Shown here one piece after another: positions 35,693 through 44,804 of a stretch of 64,000 bases of DNA; positions within the stretch are counted from its first letter, which is position 1, and every line of letters begins with the position of its first letter. Under the pieces are notes generated by a model, which did not search any database, had not been told where the DNA came from, and was given only the letters and a program-made list of their open reading frames with translations. This stretch comes from Bradyrhizobium sp. CB82 (lineage in GTDB: Bacteria > Pseudomonadota > Alphaproteobacteria > Rhizobiales > Xanthobacteraceae): positions 8,251,001-8,315,000 of the forward strand of contig NZ_CP121650.1 in assembly GCF_029714405.1 (NCBI RefSeq). The letters run 5' to 3'. Made by a program: the position numbers and the translations under genes.

Positions 35693-35845
35693 ATGTATCT
35701 CTTCATCGCGGAACTCTGGGCTTTCATGCGAGTTCGCAAAAAACTGTGGCTCGCCCCCCTAATTGTTCTCATGGTTATCATAGCTGCTCTGCTCGTTCTG
35801 GCGCAAGGTTCCGTCATTTCGCCGTTCGTTTACGCGCTGTTTTGA
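35693..35845 (+). CDS. DUF5989 family small membrane protein
   Basis: A 50-codon gene from ATG 35693 to TGA 35845. The start MYLFIAELWAFMRVRKKLWL followed by one hydrophobic helix and ending GSVISPFVYALF is typical of DUF5989 proteins, which are nearly always found between SxtJ and carbamoyltransferase genes. It ends 3 bp before the carbamoyltransferase start, so all three are likely one transcript. Confidence 0.85.
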   Translation: MYLFIAELWAFMRVRKKLWLAPLIVLMVIIAALLVLAQGSVISPFVYALF

Positions 35846-35848
35846 CAG

Positions 35849-37684
35849 ATGAATATCTTGGGCATCTCAGCTTACTACCATGACGCTGCCGCCTGTCTCG
35901 TCTCAGACGGCGAGCTAGTGGCTGCCGCGCAAGAAGAGCGCTTTACGCGGAAAAAACACGATCCGGGCTTTCCAGCCTATGCGGCTCGTTACTGTCTCCG
36001 CGCCGGAGAGCTATGTCCGGCCGACATCGACTATGTAGTTTTCTACGACAAACCCTTTAGCAAGTTCGAGCGGATATTTGAAACCTATCTAGCTTTTGCG
36101 CCAAAGGGATTTAAGAGCTTCGCGATGTCAATGCCGGTTTGGCTAAAGGACAAGCTGTTTCAAAGAACGCTGATTACAGACGCCCTGAATGAACAGCTTG
36201 GGAGTGACATTGATTGGTCGAGTCGACTCCGCTTTTCAGAGCACCATCTCAGCCACGCCGCATCAGCTTTCTTCCCATCGCCATTTCACGAAGCCGCAGT
36301 GTTAACGATGGATGGCGTCGGAGAGTGGACGACAACCTCTCTTGCGATCGGTAAGGGAAAGGCACTATCGGTCTACAGGGAGATCCACTTTCCACATTCA
36401 CTTGGTCTGCTGTACTCAGCGTTCACCTACTACACCGGCTTCAAGGTGAACTCCGGTGAGTACAAGGTAATGGGACTGGCGCCCTACGGCGAGCCTAAGT
36501 ATGTGCATCTGATAAAGGAGCATTTGATCAACATCAAGGAGGATGGGTCATTCCACCTGGACATGAGCTTCTTTGATTACTGTACCGGACTAACGATGAC
36601 CAATAATCGGTTCGACACGCTATTTGGTGGTCCGGCCCGACGCCCGGAAAGTCGGTTGACGCAGAGGGAGATGGATCTAGCCGCCTCCATTCAGGCCGTT
36701 ACTGAGGAGGTCGTCCTAAAGCTTGCAAGAGAAATCCGGGCCACAACCGGTCAGAGACAACTCTGCCTCGCAGGAGGAGTAGCGCTTAATTGTGTTGCAA
36801 ACGGAACGCTCCTGCGTGAAGAGCTCTTCGATAACATCTGGATTCAGCCGGCTGCCGGCGACGCCGGTGGCGCAGTGGGGGCCGCACTCGCCGCCTACCA
36901 TCTCATGCTTGAAAAGCCCAGGAGCATCCGTCCGGGCGATGGCATGCACGGCGCGTATCTCGGACCAGAGTTCAGCCAGTGCGAAATCGAGGAGAGTCTG
37001 AGAAAGGCCGGCGCCGTATTCACGACCCAATCAGACGAAGCACTGATTAACAATGTCGCATATGCTCTCGTCGACGGTAAGGCGGTTGGGTGGATGCAGG
37101 GTCGGATGGAGTTCGGTCCGCGAGCGCTCGGCAGCCGCTCCATCATTGCTGACCCTCGCTCACCGACTGTTCAGAAGCAGCTAAATCTCAAGGTGAAGTT
37201 TCGAGAGTCCTTCCGCCCATTTGCTCCGAGTGTTCTGCGAGAGGACGTGTCGCAATGGTTTCAGCTGGATTCCGACAGCCCATATATGCTCCTTGTGGCC
37301 GACGTGATGAGCACGAAGCAGTTGCCGATATCAGAAAAGCAAAAGCAGCTCTTCGGCATCGATAAATTGAACGTCGCGCGTTCGGAAATTCCAGCCGTCA
37401 CACACGTTGACTACTCCGCGCGCGTGCAGACTGTGCATCGCACGACCAATCCGCGATTTCATACATTGATATCGAAGTTCAAGGAGCTAACCGGGTGCCC
37501 CGTTCTTGTGAATACTTCGTTCAACGTGCGAGGAGAACCGATCGTTTGCACTCCAGAGGATGCGTTCCGCTGTTTCATGGGAACGGAAATTGAACTGCTT
37601 GTCGTCGGCAATTCGCTCTTGCGTAAAGAAGACCAGAGCAGGGCGTTAATGAAGGACTATCGTAGTTGCTATGAACTCGATTAG
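35849..37684 (+). CDS. NodU/CmcH-family carbamoyltransferase
   Basis: A 611-residue protein starting NILGISAYYHDAAACLVSDG. The N-terminal kinase-like fold has the active-site histidines in SEHHLSHAASAFFPSPF, and VLTMDGVGEWTTTS and LAGGVALNCVANG are present. The C-terminal YrdC-like part has GRMEFGPRALGSRSIIADPR, FAPSVLRED and the conserved NTSFNVRGEPIVCTPEDA. The family moves a carbamoyl group from carbamoyl phosphate, via carbamoyl-AMP, onto a hydroxyl. NodU does this on Nod factor. Here SxtJ and DUF5989 neighbours and nearby O-acyl genes point instead to a polysaccharide or other glycan. The Nod-factor alternative cannot be excluded. Confidence 0.92.
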   Translation: MNILGISAYYHDAAACLVSDGELVAAAQEERFTRKKHDPGFPAYAARYCLRAGELCPADIDYVVFYDKPFSKFERIFETYLAFAPKGFKSFAMSMPVWLKDKLFQRTLITDALNEQLGSDIDWSSRLRFSEHHLSHAASAFFPSPFHEAAVLTMDGVGEWTTTSLAIGKGKALSVYREIHFPHSLGLLYSAFTYYTGFKVNSGEYKVMGLAPYGEPKYVHLIKEHLINIKEDGSFHLDMSFFDYCTGLTMTNNRFDTLFGGPARRPESRLTQREMDLAASIQAVTEEVVLKLAREIRATTGQRQLCLAGGVALNCVANGTLLREELFDNIWIQPAAGDAGGAVGAALAAYHLMLEKPRSIRPGDGMHGAYLGPEFSQCEIEESLRKAGAVFTTQSDEALINNVAYALVDGKAVGWMQGRMEFGPRALGSRSIIADPRSPTVQKQLNLKVKFRESFRPFAPSVLREDVSQWFQLDSDSPYMLLVADVMSTKQLPISEKQKQLFGIDKLNVARSEIPAVTHVDYSARVQTVHRTTNPRFHTLISKFKELTGCPVLVNTSFNVRGEPIVCTPEDAFRCFMGTEIELLVVGNSLLRKEDQSRALMKDYRSCYELD

Positions 37685-37763
37685 AGGCGTTCAAGCTGCC
37701 TCGCGGGCACCGTTACTTCTATCTTTCTCGTCACAGGAAGCGCATTCCGAGGAAGCCATTCAC

Positions 37764-37924
37764 ATGGATGTAAAAACCAAAACCGCAATCTTCGGAATAC
37801 CGTCAACAGCCGTTAGCGTGGCTGCCGGCCTGCTAAAACTCGACGCGCGTTGATGGAGACAGAAATGTGGCGTTACGCCCAAAACCTGAAAAGGGTTAGT
37901 GACACACCCGGCGTGACTCAGTAA
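37764..37924 (+). pseudogene. N-terminal remnant of an SGNH hydrolase gene
   Basis: Two overlapping frames (TGATG at 37851-37855) read AAGLLKLDAR and then EMWRYAQNLKRVSDTPGV. This parallels the AAEGILRLK and EMWRYARELKAPSPRP segments near the start of the SGNH protein at 28087-29046. Only about 50 codons remain and the catalytic blocks are gone. It lies between the carbamoyltransferase and the SGNH gene at 37983. Confidence 0.65.
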
Positions 37925-37982
37925 TCCCGAAGACATTCGAGTGTCTGTAAGCTGAACAAGTTTCCTCCCGCGGAAAATACCT

Positions 37983-39167
37983 ATGGAAGCAAATGATGCG
38001 CTACTGAGAACATCCGCAGCAAAGAAGAGGGTTGTTCGCTTAGCCGCCCTATTGAACGGAATATGGGTAATCCTTGGCGTTGCTCTTCTTTTAATGACGA
38101 CTCTGGAAGTGTCGCTGACCTCCTACTACGAGAGAGTTGACAAAAAAGAAATTCAAAGTGCCCTTAAGGCTGCAGCCAATTCTGGCGCATATGCAAATGC
38201 CGACTTAGCGGAGGGGTATTTGAAAGAACTCGTCGATGCCGTGCATAAGCCGTGGGCTGCATATACGCAATCACGGCAAGCAGACTACACGGGCAAATTT
38301 GTCAATGTAAATGACGGTATCAGAAGCACGTGGAATTCCGAGGCAATCAACAATGATAAGAGTACCAAGCTGAAAATATTCTTTTTTGGCGGGTCTACTT
38401 TGTGGGGGGGTGGATCTAGCGACGACTTCACCATTCCCTCTCTTGTCGCGAAAAAGTTAGCTGAAGATGGAATCAGCGCTAACGTCACAAATTATGCAGT
38501 AAGGGGGGATGTAACTACTCAAAGTTTGATTCGCTTCGTTCTCGAGTTGAGAAGGCAGAATATTCCCGATTTGGTCGTGTTTTACGGCGGGTTGGTTGAC
38601 GCTGTCTCCGCATGTTATGAAGGAAAACCGGGTGTTCCACTTGGCAGCTCAAACCTCGAAAGAATCTCTTCTGAGAAAGAGGCAAAAGCGCGCATAAGTA
38701 TAAAGCTAGAAAACTGGGCGCTGATAAGACTGCTCGCTGGCAAAAAGCAATTCGTAGGGTGCTTGAAAAACTTAGACGTGCTGTCGGATGGAGCGCTAGA
38801 TGTCTATTTAGGGAATGTTCGGCTTATAGAGGCGATTTCACGGAGCTTATCCTATAAAACATTATTCTACCTTGAGCCCCAGTTGTCCGATAAAACACAC
38901 AGGACAAAATATGAAGAGGATCAGCTTTTAAAATCAGAGAAACGGTTTCCAGGATACAACGATCTTCACTCTCTGATGAGAAGCAATTTGGTCAAGAGAG
39001 AGTTTGAGAGTTTGGGGAAAAACGTGATTCATGATTTGCGTAATATCTTTTCCGATGTTGCCAGCCCGGTCTACATGGACAGCGGGCATTATGGCGAGGA
39101 CGGAAATGACCGGATATCTCGGAAAATTTCAGCCGACATATTGGCACTATATTCCTCCGCGAAGTGA
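37983..39167 (+). CDS. SGNH-hydrolase-like membrane-anchored protein (394 aa)
   Basis: An N-terminal membrane anchor (LLNGIWVILGVALLLMTT, residues ~25-43) precedes a ~350-residue extracytoplasmic domain. SGNH-type blocks: IFFFGGSTLWGGGSSDDF (block I), VVFYGGLVDAVSACYEG, and MDSGHYGEDGNDRISRKI (block V with DSxHxxxxGN-like spacing). Base composition is visibly richer in A and T than its neighbours (many AAA, ATA and TTT codons), so it was probably acquired separately. It follows the carbamoyltransferase in the same direction. An acetyl- or acyl-transfer or removal role on a glycan is the best guess. Confidence 0.75.
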   Translation: MEANDALLRTSAAKKRVVRLAALLNGIWVILGVALLLMTTLEVSLTSYYERVDKKEIQSALKAAANSGAYANADLAEGYLKELVDAVHKPWAAYTQSRQADYTGKFVNVNDGIRSTWNSEAINNDKSTKLKIFFFGGSTLWGGGSSDDFTIPSLVAKKLAEDGISANVTNYAVRGDVTTQSLIRFVLELRRQNIPDLVVFYGGLVDAVSACYEGKPGVPLGSSNLERISSEKEAKARISIKLENWALIRLLAGKKQFVGCLKNLDVLSDGALDVYLGNVRLIEAISRSLSYKTLFYLEPQLSDKTHRTKYEEDQLLKSEKRFPGYNDLHSLMRSNLVKREFESLGKNVIHDLRNIFSDVASPVYMDSGHYGEDGNDRISRKISADILALYSSAK

Positions 39168-39176
39168 ACGACACTG

Positions 39177-39273
39177 GTCGCTGTAGGGACACTGGCTTCC
39201 CCGGTCGCGGGAGGCGGAGCGACCGCCTCCCGCGACCGGGTTGGCGCCGGGAAACGAGCGTCCCTATCGCGAC
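39177..39273 (+). repeat. Palindromic repeat element, copy B
   Basis: Outer arms GTCGCTGTAGGGACACTGG and its near complement (CCGGGAAACGAGCGTCCCTA then TCGCGAC) enclose a perfect inner hairpin TCGCGGGAGGCGG-agcga-CCGCCTCCCGCGA. The whole ~97 bp can form one long hairpin. It starts 10 bp after an SGNH gene. A degenerate copy lies at 23951-24057. Confidence 0.8.
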
Positions 39274-39335
39274 TCGAATAGGCCTGTCTTTAGAGTTTTG
39301 CCGAGCGCCGGAGTACGTTGCTGGGCGTGCTCGCA

Positions 39336-40610
39336 TCATTTTGGGAGCAGAGCGCTGATATCTTTGGCAAGGCGATCGAGCGCCGGAACTGGAAGTTGAC
39401 GAAGTCTCATGACCTCGCCCACACGATCCTCAATCATCATATCAATCTGGCCAGCGTTCTCTCCGGGGAAGGCATACCAGCCTCGACTACGCGGGATGGA
39501 ACGCAGCGCCGCCTGCATAGTTGGGTGCGCCGCATAGTAGTCCGCGAGGGACCCCGGTTGCGCGATCGCAGCTTCGTTGGCGGGAACATAGCCGGTCGCC
39601 GTTGCGACCACAGTTTGTCCCTCTACGCCGGTTACAAATTTCATGAAGCGCCATGCAAGGGCTTGGCGGGCCGGGTCGGTCGTATGCATGACGGCCGTTA
39701 TGCCGGCCGTAGGAAGCGACGCATCGCTTTCAATCACTGGCAGCGGGGCCGTTCCGATTTCGAACCGCCCGGCCACTTCGTTTTCAAATGATGCGAGGCT
39801 GCTGCTCGAATCTAGCAGGATCGCGATCCGGCCTCCTGTAAACGCTTGCCGCGATTGCGATTTGGTCATGTCGACCTTCGCTTGTCCGGCGAGACCGATG
39901 CGACGTAGCAACTCCATCGCCTTTTGGCCGGCACCCTCCGTGAACGTGACCCGAGAGTCGTCGGAATTCATCATGAATCCGCCGAAGCAGCCCACCATCC
40001 CTTGGAACATGAATGAGTTGTATTCGGAGAAGATTCCGAGGACCTGGCTATTTTCTGACTGGATACGTGCTGCAACATCCAGGACGCCATCCCAATTGGC
40101 AGGGAGAGAACCAGCCCCCTCCTGAACCTTCGAGACGAGAGCTTTGTTGTAAAAGACAATAGGAAAGGACATCCCGACGCCCAGACCGTAAGTCGTGTTG
40201 CCGATGCGGCCGACGGATGCTACCGAAGGGGAGTAGAGTTGTGGATTCCACGCAGGATCGGCATTCATAAAACGGTCCAGCGGTATCAGCACATTGCGGT
40301 CGGCAAGTAGGCGGAGATAGTTGGACCCCTGAAAAGAGACGTCGGGCAAGTCGCCGAAGATTGCCATTCGCAGAGTCTGCCGCATGATCGCGGGCTGGTC
40401 GATCTGTGAGACGTCAAGTCCGATGCGAACGTCGGGGTTCTCTCTCTCGAACGCTGATGCCAGGGCGCGAAAGGCTTTTGAAAATGTCGAAGGCACCGCG
40501 GAAACGCGCAAGACGTTGGAATTGGCATATGCAGCGTTTCCGATCAAAACGGCAACAAGGACTACCGCAGCAAGCGAGCAACGCAGATTCATGATCTTCA
40601 TAGCTCTCAT
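39336..40610 (-). CDS. ABC importer substrate-binding protein (family 1, UgpB/MalE-like)
   Basis: Start at ATG 40610, whose ATGA overlaps the permease stop; the longer frame from 40667 lies inside the permease gene. The signal peptide is LAAVVLVAVLIGNAAYA. The mature ~400-residue protein has family-1 features: FRALASAFERENPDVRIGLD, LPDVSFQGSNYLRLLADRNV, SFPIVFYNKALVSK and a late GYVPANEAA. It binds the substrate in the periplasm and passes it to the two permeases. Family 1 usually binds sugars or glycerol phosphates. The linked phosphonate enzymes suggest a phosphonate-containing ligand, which is inference. Confidence 0.88.
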   Translation of the reverse strand: MRAMKIMNLRCSLAAVVLVAVLIGNAAYANSNVLRVSAVPSTFSKAFRALASAFERENPDVRIGLDVSQIDQPAIMRQTLRMAIFGDLPDVSFQGSNYLRLLADRNVLIPLDRFMNADPAWNPQLYSPSVASVGRIGNTTYGLGVGMSFPIVFYNKALVSKVQEGAGSLPANWDGVLDVAARIQSENSQVLGIFSEYNSFMFQGMVGCFGGFMMNSDDSRVTFTEGAGQKAMELLRRIGLAGQAKVDMTKSQSRQAFTGGRIAILLDSSSSLASFENEVAGRFEIGTAPLPVIESDASLPTAGITAVMHTTDPARQALAWRFMKFVTGVEGQTVVATATGYVPANEAAIAQPGSLADYYAAHPTMQAALRSIPRSRGWYAFPGENAGQIDMMIEDRVGEVMRLRQLPVPALDRLAKDISALLPK

Positions 40611-41440
40611 TTGACGCTTCCGGCCGTGAGTCCGTCGATAAACCAACGCTGCGCGGCAAAAAAGCAAATGACCAGCGGTGCGACAACCAGACTAGCCCCT
40701 GCCATCAAGGGTCCGTAATCATTGCCGGTTTCCGCATTGGCGAAGGTGACGATGCCGAGTGACGGAGGCATGAACTCTTGAGAGTGCACTACGAGGAGTG
40801 GCCAGAAGAGATCGTTCCAGTGGCTGACGACCGAGACAATCGAAAAGGCGATGACTGCAGGAAGCGACATGGGCAGCATGATCCGCCACACGATGCTTAG
40901 CTCCGAAAGGCCATCCAGGCGCGCGGCATGGATGATGTCGTCAGGGATGGACATAAAGAACTGGCGGAACAGGAAGATGCCGAAGGGTGAGACGACAAAC
41001 GGGAAGATCAACGCGGCATAAGTGTTCAGAATTCCAAGCCAGTAGCAGAGAATGAACAGCGGCAATGCCAACACCTGATGCGGGATAAGCAGACCAATCA
41101 GCACAAGCCCGAAGAAGGCTTGGCGACCGGCGAAACGAATTTTCGCAAGCGCATAGGCCGCTGGCGCGCAAATGATGATTTGCAGCAGAAGGATCGCCGC
41201 GCATACGATCACTCCGTTCAGCATGAATCTTGGCAAAGGCGCCGCGGTGAGCGCCTTGGTGTAATTCTCCACCGCGAACCAATGCTCCGGCAGCAATGTG
41301 AAGCTCGACGAGAAGAGTTCGGCCGGCGGCTTCAACGACAAACTCACCATCCAGACAAAGGGTGCAAGGACGAGCGAGCCAGTCGTGAGCAGTATGGCGT
41401 GGCGAAGCGCGCCAGCCAGAATTTTCACATGTGAGGTCAT
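40607..41440 (-). CDS. ABC importer permease (UgpE/MalG-like)
   Basis: A 277-residue protein with six membrane spans and the EAA-type loop IIHAARLDGLSELSIVWRIM followed by LPMSLPAVIAFS, the ATPase contact site. It forms the second half of the inner-membrane channel. Its ATG overlaps the stop of the previous permease by four bases and its own stop overlaps the start of the binding-protein gene, so all are translationally coupled. A fragment of a paralogue remains at 33345-33483. Confidence 0.92.
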   Translation of the reverse strand: MTSHVKILAGALRHAILLTTGSLVLAPFVWMVSLSLKPPAELFSSSFTLLPEHWFAVENYTKALTAAPLPRFMLNGVIVCAAILLLQIIICAPAAYALAKIRFAGRQAFFGLVLIGLLIPHQVLALPLFILCYWLGILNTYAALIFPFVVSPFGIFLFRQFFMSIPDDIIHAARLDGLSELSIVWRIMLPMSLPAVIAFSIVSVVSHWNDLFWPLLVVHSQEFMPPSLGIVTFANAETGNDYGPLMAGASLVVAPLVICFFAAQRWFIDGLTAGSVK

Positions 41441-42360
41441 TGGTGGGGCGCCCGGGTGTTCACGACACGCGTCTGAAGCATTGCAAGCGCGATAACAATC
41501 AACAGAAAGATGACGGCGATAGCGGCTCCGTAGCCGGTCCTGAAATACTCGAAACTCTCCCGGTACAGCGCGTACAACAGCATGACGGATGCGTTGTCAG
41601 GCCCTCCCCGCGTCAGAATCTGGACGGTGTCGAAGGTCGCGAAAGCGCGCAGTGTCACGACGATGAGCACGAAGAGGGAGACCGGAGCTAGCGACGGAAG
41701 TGTCACGACCCGCAAGCGATCCAGCACCCCATCGGCGCCGTCGATATCGGCGGCATCATAGAGATCCTGCGGAATGTTTTTAAGGCCCGCGAGGAACAGC
41801 ACCAGCGCCAAGCCAAGGCTTTGCCAAGTGCCAATGACGGCCAGGATGGGCAAAACGGTCGACTCGCTTCGCAACCAGTTGGCAGTCGGCAAACCAACAG
41901 CCGCAAATAGCTGGTTGACTAAACCGATGGTCGGATGCAGCAGCGCCTCCCACACGATTGCCATGGCGGCAAGCGAGGTCATAAACGGCAAGAAGTGGAT
42001 CGCGCGATAGAAGGCGCGCAGGGTCTTACCGCTCTCGATCAGGAGCGCCAGGGACAGCCCGAGAACCAGCGTGCTTGGCACAACCATAAGGACGTAAGCG
42101 GCCGTATTGAAGAGTGCCGCACGGAACGCTGGATCGGCGAGCAGACTGGTGAAATTCGCTGCGCCAATGAACGACAGCGTCTTTGCCCCAAGATGCCAGT
42201 CGGTCGCAGCGATCGCGAGCACGGCGCCCGCCGGCAGGATGAAGAGCAGAAGAATGAAGACCAAAGCCGGCCCGACCAGGACATAGCCGGCAAGCCTCTC
42301 CGTAGATCCCGTTTCGACCCGCAACTGCCGGTCGACAATGGCTGGCTGTTCCGACGTCAC
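41437..42360 (-). CDS. ABC importer permease (UgpA/MalF-like)
   Basis: A 307-residue protein with six spans, preceded by a ~25-residue cytoplasmic leader. The EAA loop reads DLYDAADIDGADGVLDRLRV before TLPSLAPV. The early GPALVFILLLFILPAGAVLA span is typical of the MalF/UgpA group without the long periplasmic loop. Four-base ATGA overlaps join it to the ATPase gene upstream and the second permease downstream. Confidence 0.92.
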   Translation of the reverse strand: MTSEQPAIVDRQLRVETGSTERLAGYVLVGPALVFILLLFILPAGAVLAIAATDWHLGAKTLSFIGAANFTSLLADPAFRAALFNTAAYVLMVVPSTLVLGLSLALLIESGKTLRAFYRAIHFLPFMTSLAAMAIVWEALLHPTIGLVNQLFAAVGLPTANWLRSESTVLPILAVIGTWQSLGLALVLFLAGLKNIPQDLYDAADIDGADGVLDRLRVVTLPSLAPVSLFVLIVVTLRAFATFDTVQILTRGGPDNASVMLLYALYRESFEYFRTGYGAAIAVIFLLIVIALAMLQTRVVNTRAPHQ

Positions 42361-43523
42361 CCCGCGCAGCTCCGAAGCTGCGTAAACTGACCATCGCCCT
42401 CGGAAAGCCGGCGCCCATCAGCGGAAAACAGCAACGCCTGCTCACGCCGAACCCGGAGATGCACGGCTTGGTCGGATTGAAGGCTTGATGCGAGTTCGAC
42501 CGGAAGGCGCGCAACAAAAGGCTCGCTCGAGCCCGGGATGTCCACGTGAGCAAACAGATCGGCGCCAACATGCTCGACATAGCACAGCCTTCCCGTCAAT
42601 GTGTTCAGGCCAGCCCGCTCGGCAAACTGCAGCGACTCCGGACGAATACCGAGCGTGACACAGTTTCCGCCGTCCAGCTTGCTGTCAAGCGCAAGAGTAG
42701 ACCCCGCAACGGCCAAAAGCCCCTCACCTCTCGGTGTGGCCTCGAGCAGGTTGATCTTGGGCGCGCCGATCAATTCGGCCACGCGCCGATCGGCGGGACA
42801 GGCGTAGATCTGCTCTGGCGACGCCACTTGCGCCAGTTGACCGTCTAGCATGACCGCGATGCGATCGGACAGGGTCATGGCTTCCGTCTGATCGTGGGTC
42901 ACATAGACGAAGGTTACGCCCAGACGACGATGCAGCTCCTTGATTTCACCACGCATCTGGACGCGCAACTTTGCGTCAAGATTGGAGAGCGGCTCGTCCA
43001 TCAGAAAGACTGCGGGATGACGAACCATGGCGCGCCCGACGGCCACGCGTTGGCGCTGACCGCCGGAAAGTTGGCCGGGCTTGCGCGCGAGGAGATGGTC
43101 GATTCCGAGCGCCTTCGCGGTGCGCGCCACTTCGGTCTTGATCTCGGCGCTCACCGAGCGGGCCCTTGGGAGCAGAGCGCCTATGACAGGAAGCCGCTGC
43201 CAGGCCGAAAGTCGGCGCATCCTCAGAGGCAGCGCCATATTTTCCGAGACTGTCAAATGCGGGTAGAGGGCGTATGACTGAAACACCATGGCGACATCGC
43301 GCCGTTTGGGACGAAGGTGATCGACCTTGACGCCGGCGACCTCAATAGTCCCGCAATCCTGCCGCTCAAGTCCGGCGATGATCCTTAGAAGAGTGGATTT
43401 ACCGCAGCCCGACGGGCCGAGAAGAGTCAAGAACTCTCCGTCGCGGACGTCGAGCGAGATCCCATCGAGGATGAGAGCGGAGCCGAATGATTTAGAAATT
43501 CCGCGAACGGATACGCCTGCCAA
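42357..43523 (-). CDS. ABC importer ATPase (UgpC/MalK-like)
   Basis: A 388-residue protein with all nucleotide-binding motifs: [20 protein letters not shown] (Walker A), VFQSYALYPHLTVSEN (Q-loop), QLSGGQRQRVAVGRAM (signature), FLMDEPLSNLDAKLR (Walker B) and VTHDQTEAMTLSDR (H-loop). The C-terminal OB-type domain (LGIRPESLQFAERAG, CYVEHVGADLFAHVDIPG) is that of MalK/UgpC. It is the first gene of the importer operon and drives uptake by ATP hydrolysis. Confidence 0.93.
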   Translation of the reverse strand: MAGVSVRGISKSFGSALILDGISLDVRDGEFLTLLGPSGCGKSTLLRIIAGLERQDCGTIEVAGVKVDHLRPKRRDVAMVFQSYALYPHLTVSENMALPLRMRRLSAWQRLPVIGALLPRARSVSAEIKTEVARTAKALGIDHLLARKPGQLSGGQRQRVAVGRAMVRHPAVFLMDEPLSNLDAKLRVQMRGEIKELHRRLGVTFVYVTHDQTEAMTLSDRIAVMLDGQLAQVASPEQIYACPADRRVAELIGAPKINLLEATPRGEGLLAVAGSTLALDSKLDGGNCVTLGIRPESLQFAERAGLNTLTGRLCYVEHVGADLFAHVDIPGSSEPFVARLPVELASSLQSDQAVHLRVRREQALLFSADGRRLSEGDGQFTQLRSCAG

Positions 43524-43886
43524 AGGATCCCCTCATCATTTGGTCTTCGCTATGCTATTAGTTATAGAACCATTGCCACATGACTGTTTGATGACGAAAC
43601 TTGTCCTGCTCAAAAGACCGAATGTTCTAAAACGTATAGATCGGATCTTTGGGTGCTACGCAGAGTGATCAGGATTGGCAGGAGAGGTCTGTTGAGCAAA
43701 TGCCCAAGAGCCAAGGCCGGCCGGAGCCTTCAATCTGGCCTAGCTCGCTGATGATACTGGAAGCTCCGGCAGAAAAGGAGAAACCGCGACTGAAGCCAAC
43801 CTCGGCGAGAGCTTGAGGCACGCGCCGCCCAGGCTGGGCCAGCCAGGGTTCGGCCGAGCGGACACGAGCCTGTCAATTGCGAGGCG
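43524..43886 (-). other. Gap between the regulator and the importer operon
   Basis: About 360 bp on the promoter side of the ATPase gene and downstream of the GntR gene. No additional gene is supported. It is the likely place for the importer promoter and operator, but no clear palindrome was identified. Confidence 0.5.
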
Positions 43887-44705
43887 TCAGATGTCCACGA
43901 GTAAGCTCACGCGGCCGGCGCTGTAGCAGCTTTCAGCGTATACGACCGGAGTCTCTTTGCTGTCGACCTGAACAACTTCTGTTACTAGAACGTAAGCGCT
44001 CACCGGCATTTTCAGATTCGTTGCCTCTTCGCGGCTCGGAGGTCGCGCACGAATTCGAATGGTTTTGCGCCGAAAATCCTTCACGCCAATAGATTTAAAG
44101 ATCTTGCCGAAAGAAAAGTCCTCCGTTGGCCCCTTACCGACGGCCTGGAAAGCTTCCTCGACGCCTGGCATGCGCTGCACTGGAAAATAGTTGTAGTTGT
44201 AGTTGACCGGGAATCCATCGGCTTCGCCCAACAGGGTCACAAAGAAAACCGGGCTGCCGGGCTTAATTTGGAGTGCTGTCGCGATCTCCAGCGTGGCGCG
44301 AACTCTTTCCATCCCGATCACCGTGCGCGCAGGCGTCCGATTACCGTCGCGGAGATTCTGCTCGAACCAACTTCTAGCACCGAGTCGCAATTCAATGGGG
44401 TTTACGACGGCGTAAGCGCCCCGCGCGCGCTCGATCCTTAGATAGCCCTCCGCTTCCAATTGCGCGATGGCCTTCAGCACCGTGTGTCGGTTGACGTCGA
44501 AACGAGCCGCTAGCGATTCGCTCGAAGGTAGGCGCTCGCCCGCCGCAAAGGTCCCACTTGCAATATCCTCGGCGAGCGCGTCACTGACTTGACGCCATAT
44601 AGTGATACCCGCTCGCTCAATCCGGTTTGAGTTTTCCTTCACCACTGTGACATTCCCTAAGTGTGTCCGCAACGTACTTGTAGACTGTTTTGGGAATAGC
44701 TGCAT
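43887..44705 (-). CDS. GntR/HutC-family transcriptional regulator with UTRA domain
   Basis: Start chosen at ATG 44705 (AAAGG upstream); GTG codons at 44645 and 44642 after AGGGAA are alternatives, and the longer frame invades the divergent aminotransferase gene. The winged helix (ITIWRQVSDALAEDIASGTF, LPSSESLAARFDVNRHTVLK, LRIERARGAYAVVNP) is followed by a UTRA ligand domain (LQIKPGSPVFFVTLLGEADG, VNYNYNYFPVQRM, SAYVLVTEVVQVDSKETPVV). The group includes PhnF-like regulators of phosphonate genes. It is divergent from the aminotransferase and co-directional with the importer, so it probably controls both. Confidence 0.9.
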   Translation of the reverse strand: MQLFPKQSTSTLRTHLGNVTVVKENSNRIERAGITIWRQVSDALAEDIASGTFAAGERLPSSESLAARFDVNRHTVLKAIAQLEAEGYLRIERARGAYAVVNPIELRLGARSWFEQNLRDGNRTPARTVIGMERVRATLEIATALQIKPGSPVFFVTLLGEADGFPVNYNYNYFPVQRMPGVEEAFQAVGKGPTEDFSFGKIFKSIGVKDFRRKTIRIRARPPSREEATNLKMPVSAYVLVTEVVQVDSKETPVVYAESCYSAGRVSLLVDI

Positions 44706-44804
44706 AGAACCTTTGACTCCACAACGGTCTATGGTTATAGACTCAAAATGTGGCGGCCCAGACACGGCTGCGAGTGATTCCTTTTCGGATACGACCCAGC
44801 TTCT

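Noticed and set aside
35849..37684. Calling the carbamoyltransferase nodU
   Set aside because: SxtJ and DUF5989 neighbours are typical of polysaccharide loci, and no nod box or other nod gene is nearby, so the symbol is not supported.
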